A DNA stretch of 64,000 nucleotides, taken from G016756615 sp035556195 (GTDB lineage Bacteria > Pseudomonadota > Alphaproteobacteria > Rhizobiales > Rhizobiaceae). The stretch covers positions 434,001 through 498,000 of the forward strand of contig DATMFK010000017.1 in NCBI GenBank assembly GCA_035556195.1, given 5' to 3'. Below, one piece after another: positions 61,596-64,000 of this stretch; position 1 is the stretch's first letter; each line of letters begins with the position of its first letter. A program made the translations under genes and the position numbers. Under the pieces are notes generated by a model. It saw nothing but the letters and a program-made list of their open reading frames with translations, had not been told where the DNA came from and did no database searches.

Positions 61596-62048
61596 ATGAG
61601 ACCTGCTGCCATTTATTCCGCTGCGCTCGCCCTGCATGTCCTGGCATGCGGAACAGGCAGCACGGCAAGCGCCGCAGGGAACGGCCGGACACTCTATGTG
61701 CTGCATTGCTCGGGCTGCCATGGCCTGAACGGCGACGCGGCAAGCATCGGCCGCATACCGGCGCTTTCCGGCAATATCGGCTACTTCATGACGTTGCCCC
61801 AATCGCGCAACCTGGTCATCCAGGCGCCCGGCATCATGAATTCCGGCCTCCACGACGAGGATGTTGCCGCGCTGTTGAACTGGCTGGTGCCGACCCTTGC
61901 CGGGGACTCGCTCGCCGCGCCGTTCAAACCCTTCACCGCCGACGAGATCGGGCGCTCGCGCGCGACCCGTCCGGCGGATTTCTTCGCGACGCGGCGCAAG
62001 GTCGCCGCGGATTTGAAGAAGCTCGGGGTCGAACTGCCGAGCTACTGA
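61596..62048 (+). CDS. Monohaem c-type cytochrome of the aau cluster (II)
   Basis: 150 residues from the ATG at 61596, 4 bp after the previous stop. A signal peptide (AALALHVLACGTGSTASAA) is followed by one haem site, LHCSGCHGLNGDAASIGRIP, and a Met-bearing stretch ending IQAPGIMNSGLHDEDVAALL. The C-terminal tail PFTADEIGRSRATRP resembles the tail of its neighbour (PLTAAEIESLRATTV), so the two cytochromes are probably paralogues. Likely partner in periplasmic electron transfer from the amine dehydrogenase. Convergent with purL. Confidence 0.86.
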   Translation: MRPAAIYSAALALHVLACGTGSTASAAGNGRTLYVLHCSGCHGLNGDAASIGRIPALSGNIGYFMTLPQSRNLVIQAPGIMNSGLHDEDVAALLNWLVPTLAGDSLAAPFKPFTADEIGRSRATRPADFFATRRKVAADLKKLGVELPSY

Positions 62049-62069
62049 AAGACCTTGGATTGCACCCAC

Positions 62070-62116
62070 GGTCTTGGCGTCGACCGCGTCCGCCGCTACG
62101 GTCCGTTGCCAAGACC
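62070..62116. terminator. Inverted repeat between the aau cluster and purL
   Basis: GGTCTTGGC at 62070-62078 and GCCAAGACC at 62108-62116, 9-bp stem with a 29-base loop, between convergent genes. A weak bidirectional terminator is possible; no U-tract. Confidence 0.4.
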
Positions 62117-62124
62117 GATTGCTA

Positions 62125-64000
62125 TCAATTTTCCGGAGGAAGATCGCCCGCCATGAAGGCCGGGAACCAGCCTTCATAAGCAGCGCGAAGCTCCTGGATG
62201 GTGAGCGCGCGCGCGTCGCCGAGCTTCAATTCGGTCCCGCCGGTGGTGCCGATCCAGGGCGCGAAAATGCCGCTGCCGCGCATGCGTTCCTCGTAGAACC
62301 AGTCGACCTTGTGGCGCGGGATGGTGATGAGATAGCGGCCCTGATCCTCCCCGAAGAATACCGGTATGGGCGGCAGGTCCTTCAGTTGATTGACCGTGGC
62401 ACCGATGTCGCCGGCCATCGCCATCTCGGCGAGCGCCACGGCAAGACCGCCGTCGGCCAGATCATGGACGGCAGTGGCCGTCCCGTCGGCGACGAGGGAC
62501 CGGACGAAATCGCCGACCTTCTTCTCGTGCTCGAGGTCGACCGGCGGGGGAGGGCCATCGTCACGGCCATGAATGTCGCGCAAATAGATGGACTGGCCGA
62601 GATGTGTTCCCCAGGCGGCCGGCGCGCCGACCAGGATAATGGCCTCGCCTTCGGCCGCGAAGCCGATGCGCGCCATCTTCTGCCAATCATGGATCAGGCC
62701 GACGCCGCCGATTGTCGGTGTGGGAAGGATGGCTTGGCCATTGGTCTCGTTGTAGAGAGAGACATTGCCGGAAACGATCGGAAAATCGAGCGCGCGGCAG
62801 GCATCGCCGATCCCGGTGACGGCCCTGGCGAACTGACCCATGATCTCTGGACGTTCCGGATTGCCGAAATTGAGATTGTCCGTGGCCGCGAGCGGTAGGG
62901 CTCCCGTCGCGGTGAGATTGCGCCAGCATTCGGCGACAGCCTGCTTGCCGCCTTCATAGGGGTCCGCCTCGCAATAGCGCGGCGTGACGTCCGAGGAAAA
63001 GGCGAGTGCCTTGCTGGGATGGCCGTCGACACGGACAACTCCGGCATCGCCGCCCGGACGTTGCAGCGAGTTGCCTTGGATCATCGTATCATACTGCTCC
63101 CAAACCCAGCGGCGACTTGAAAGGTCGGGGCCGCCGAGAAGCTTGAGCAGTGCGTCGGCCACATCCGACTCCGGTATGTCGTCGCTCCCGAGTGCCGCGC
63201 GCGGCTCGGGTTCCACCCAGGGGCGGTCATATTCCGGCGCCTGATCACCGAGCTCCTTGATGGGCAGGTTGGCGACTTCCTCGCCCTGGTGGAGAATGCG
63301 GAAGCGCAGGTCGTCCGTCGTCTTGCCCACGATGGCGAAGTCGAGGCCCCATTTGCGGAAGATCGCCTCGGCATCCTTCTCCTTTTCGGGGCGCAGCACC
63401 ATCAGCATGCGCTCCTGGCTTTCCGAGAGCATCATCTCGTAGGCGCTCATGCGCTCTTCGCGAACCGGAACCTTGTCGAGATCGAGCTCGATGCCGAGGT
63501 CGCCCTTGGCGCCCATCTCGACGGCCGAGCAGGTAAGGCCGGCGGCCCCCATGTCCTGGATGGCGATGACCGCTCCGGAGGCCATCAGCTCCAGACACGC
63601 TTCGAGCAGGCATTTTTCTGTGAAGGGATCGCCGACCTGAACGGTCGGCCGCTTTTCCTCGATCTTGTCGTCGAACTCTGCGGAAGCCATGGTCGCGCCG
63701 CCGACGCCGTCGCGACCGGTCTTGGCGCCGAGATAGACGACGGGCAGACCGACTCCTTCAGCCTTGGAATAGAAGATCGCATCGGTCTTCGCGAGGCCGG
63801 CAGCGAAGGCGTTAACGAGACAGTTGCCGTTGTAGCGCGGATCGAAATTGACCTCGCCGCCGACAGTCGGAACGCCGAAGGAATTGCCGTAGCCGCCAAC
63901 GCCAGCCACCACGCCTGCCACCAGATGGCGCGTCTTGGGGTGATCCGGCGCGCCGAAGCGAAGCGCGTTCATTGCCGCGATAGGGCGTGCGCCCATGGTG
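62125..64000 (-). CDS. purL: Phosphoribosylformylglycinamidine synthase subunit PurL (5' truncated)
   Basis: The C-terminal 625 or so residues of small-type PurL; about 115 N-terminal residues lie beyond the window. Visible blocks are MGARPIAAMNALRFG, GVGGYGNSFGVPTVGGEVNF, VYLGAKTGRDGVGGATMAS, and DMGAAGLTCSAVEMGAKG, all in the first synthase half. GVVRVDGHPSKALAFSSDVT and HDLADGGLAVALAEMAM lie in the second. It makes FGAM from FGAR with PurQ and PurS in purine synthesis. The open frame continues to the window edge, so the Met at 63996 is internal. Confidence 0.96.
   Translation of the reverse strand, partial: TMGARPIAAMNALRFGAPDHPKTRHLVAGVVAGVGGYGNSFGVPTVGGEVNFDPRYNGNCLVNAFAAGLAKTDAIFYSKAEGVGLPVVYLGAKTGRDGVGGATMASAEFDDKIEEKRPTVQVGDPFTEKCLLEACLELMASGAVIAIQDMGAAGLTCSAVEMGAKGDLGIELDLDKVPVREERMSAYEMMLSESQERMLMVLRPEKEKDAEAIFRKWGLDFAIVGKTTDDLRFRILHQGEEVANLPIKELGDQAPEYDRPWVEPEPRAALGSDDIPESDVADALLKLLGGPDLSSRRWVWEQYDTMIQGNSLQRPGGDAGVVRVDGHPSKALAFSSDVTPRYCEADPYEGGKQAVAECWRNLTATGALPLAATDNLNFGNPERPEIMGQFARAVTGIGDACRALDFPIVSGNVSLYNETNGQAILPTPTIGGVGLIHDWQKMARIGFAAEGEAIILVGAPAAWGTHLGQSIYLRDIHGRDDGPPPPVDLEHEKKVGDFVRSLVADGTATAVHDLADGGLAVALAEMAMAGDIGATVNQLKDLPPIPVFFGEDQGRYLITIPRHKVDWFYEERMRGSGIFAPWIGTTGGTELKLGDARALTIQELRAAYEGWFPAFMAGDLPPEN

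Overview
The window is a 64 kb piece of a GC-rich alphaproteobacterial chromosome, most likely from the Rhizobiales (Phyllobacteriaceae-like; Mesorhizobium and relatives). The evidence is the rhizobial two-exon-like set of neighbours (recA-alaS-icd, purL, bolA-grxD, rpsD), a rhizobial-type major porin, a near-match to the alphaproteobacterial SOS box, an Irr-like iron box and families of short palindromic intergenic repeats of the rhizobial kind. No tRNA, rRNA, CRISPR array, intact insertion sequence or phage gene was recognised. Both window edges cut a gene: an ABC substrate-binding protein on the left and purL on the right.

Layout. (1) 1-7.7 kb: a branched-chain amino-acid binding protein end, then a leftward leucine-degradation operon: TetR regulator, isovaleryl-CoA dehydrogenase (liuA), methylcrotonyl-CoA carboxylase beta (liuB) and alpha (liuD). 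A macrodomain hydrolase and a VOC protein sit between the two carboxylase genes. (2) 7.9-13.5 kb: Tim44-like protein, acylphosphatase, a HisC-like aminotransferase, the porin and a polysaccharide deacetylase, with many intergenic repeats. (3) 14-34 kb: a cell-surface glycan region with lower GC in its middle part. It holds several GT4 glycosyltransferases, a relic of a duplicated glycosyltransferase, a rightward module (DPM1-like GT2, methyltransferase, UPF0104-like membrane protein, large GT-C-like membrane protein), and a leftward overlapping operon gmd-rmd-wzm-wzt-FkbM methyltransferase-1232-codon three-domain glycosyltransferase. That operon has the logic of an ABC-transporter-dependent D-rhamnan O-polysaccharide. 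(4) 34-55.6 kb: mostly housekeeping genes: ICMT-like methyltransferase, DUF1624-like membrane protein, aldo/keto reductase, two tandemly duplicated small Cys-rich secreted proteins, GFA protein, OmpA-like lipoprotein, PfkB kinase, recA, alaS, GST, icd, epoxide-hydrolase-like protein, trmJ, murI, an Ftr1/cupredoxin iron uptake pair, rpsD, ttcA, inositol monophosphatase family, MFS efflux, grxD and bolA.

(5) 55.7-62.05 kb: the most distinctive part, a tryptophan tryptophylquinone (TTQ) amine dehydrogenase cluster. The light chain matches the aromatic amine dehydrogenase (aau) type rather than the methylamine (mau) type in residue spacing and motifs. Its order is aauB-aauE-aauD-aauA followed by two small monoheme c-type cytochromes. 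An AraC-type regulator lies upstream, and divergent from it is a multi-pass membrane protein ending in four CxxCH haem sites. No mauG-like dihaem maturase is visible. The cluster lies between purL and bolA-grxD, which suggests insertion into an otherwise conserved housekeeping neighbourhood.

Taken together, the window combines leucine catabolism, an O-polysaccharide biosynthesis and export locus, core information-processing genes, and an acquired periplasmic amine-oxidation respiratory module. The best candidates for new biology are the aau cluster with its membrane tetrahaem protein and unknown TTQ maturation route, and the three-domain glycosyltransferase that may assemble a whole repeat unit.
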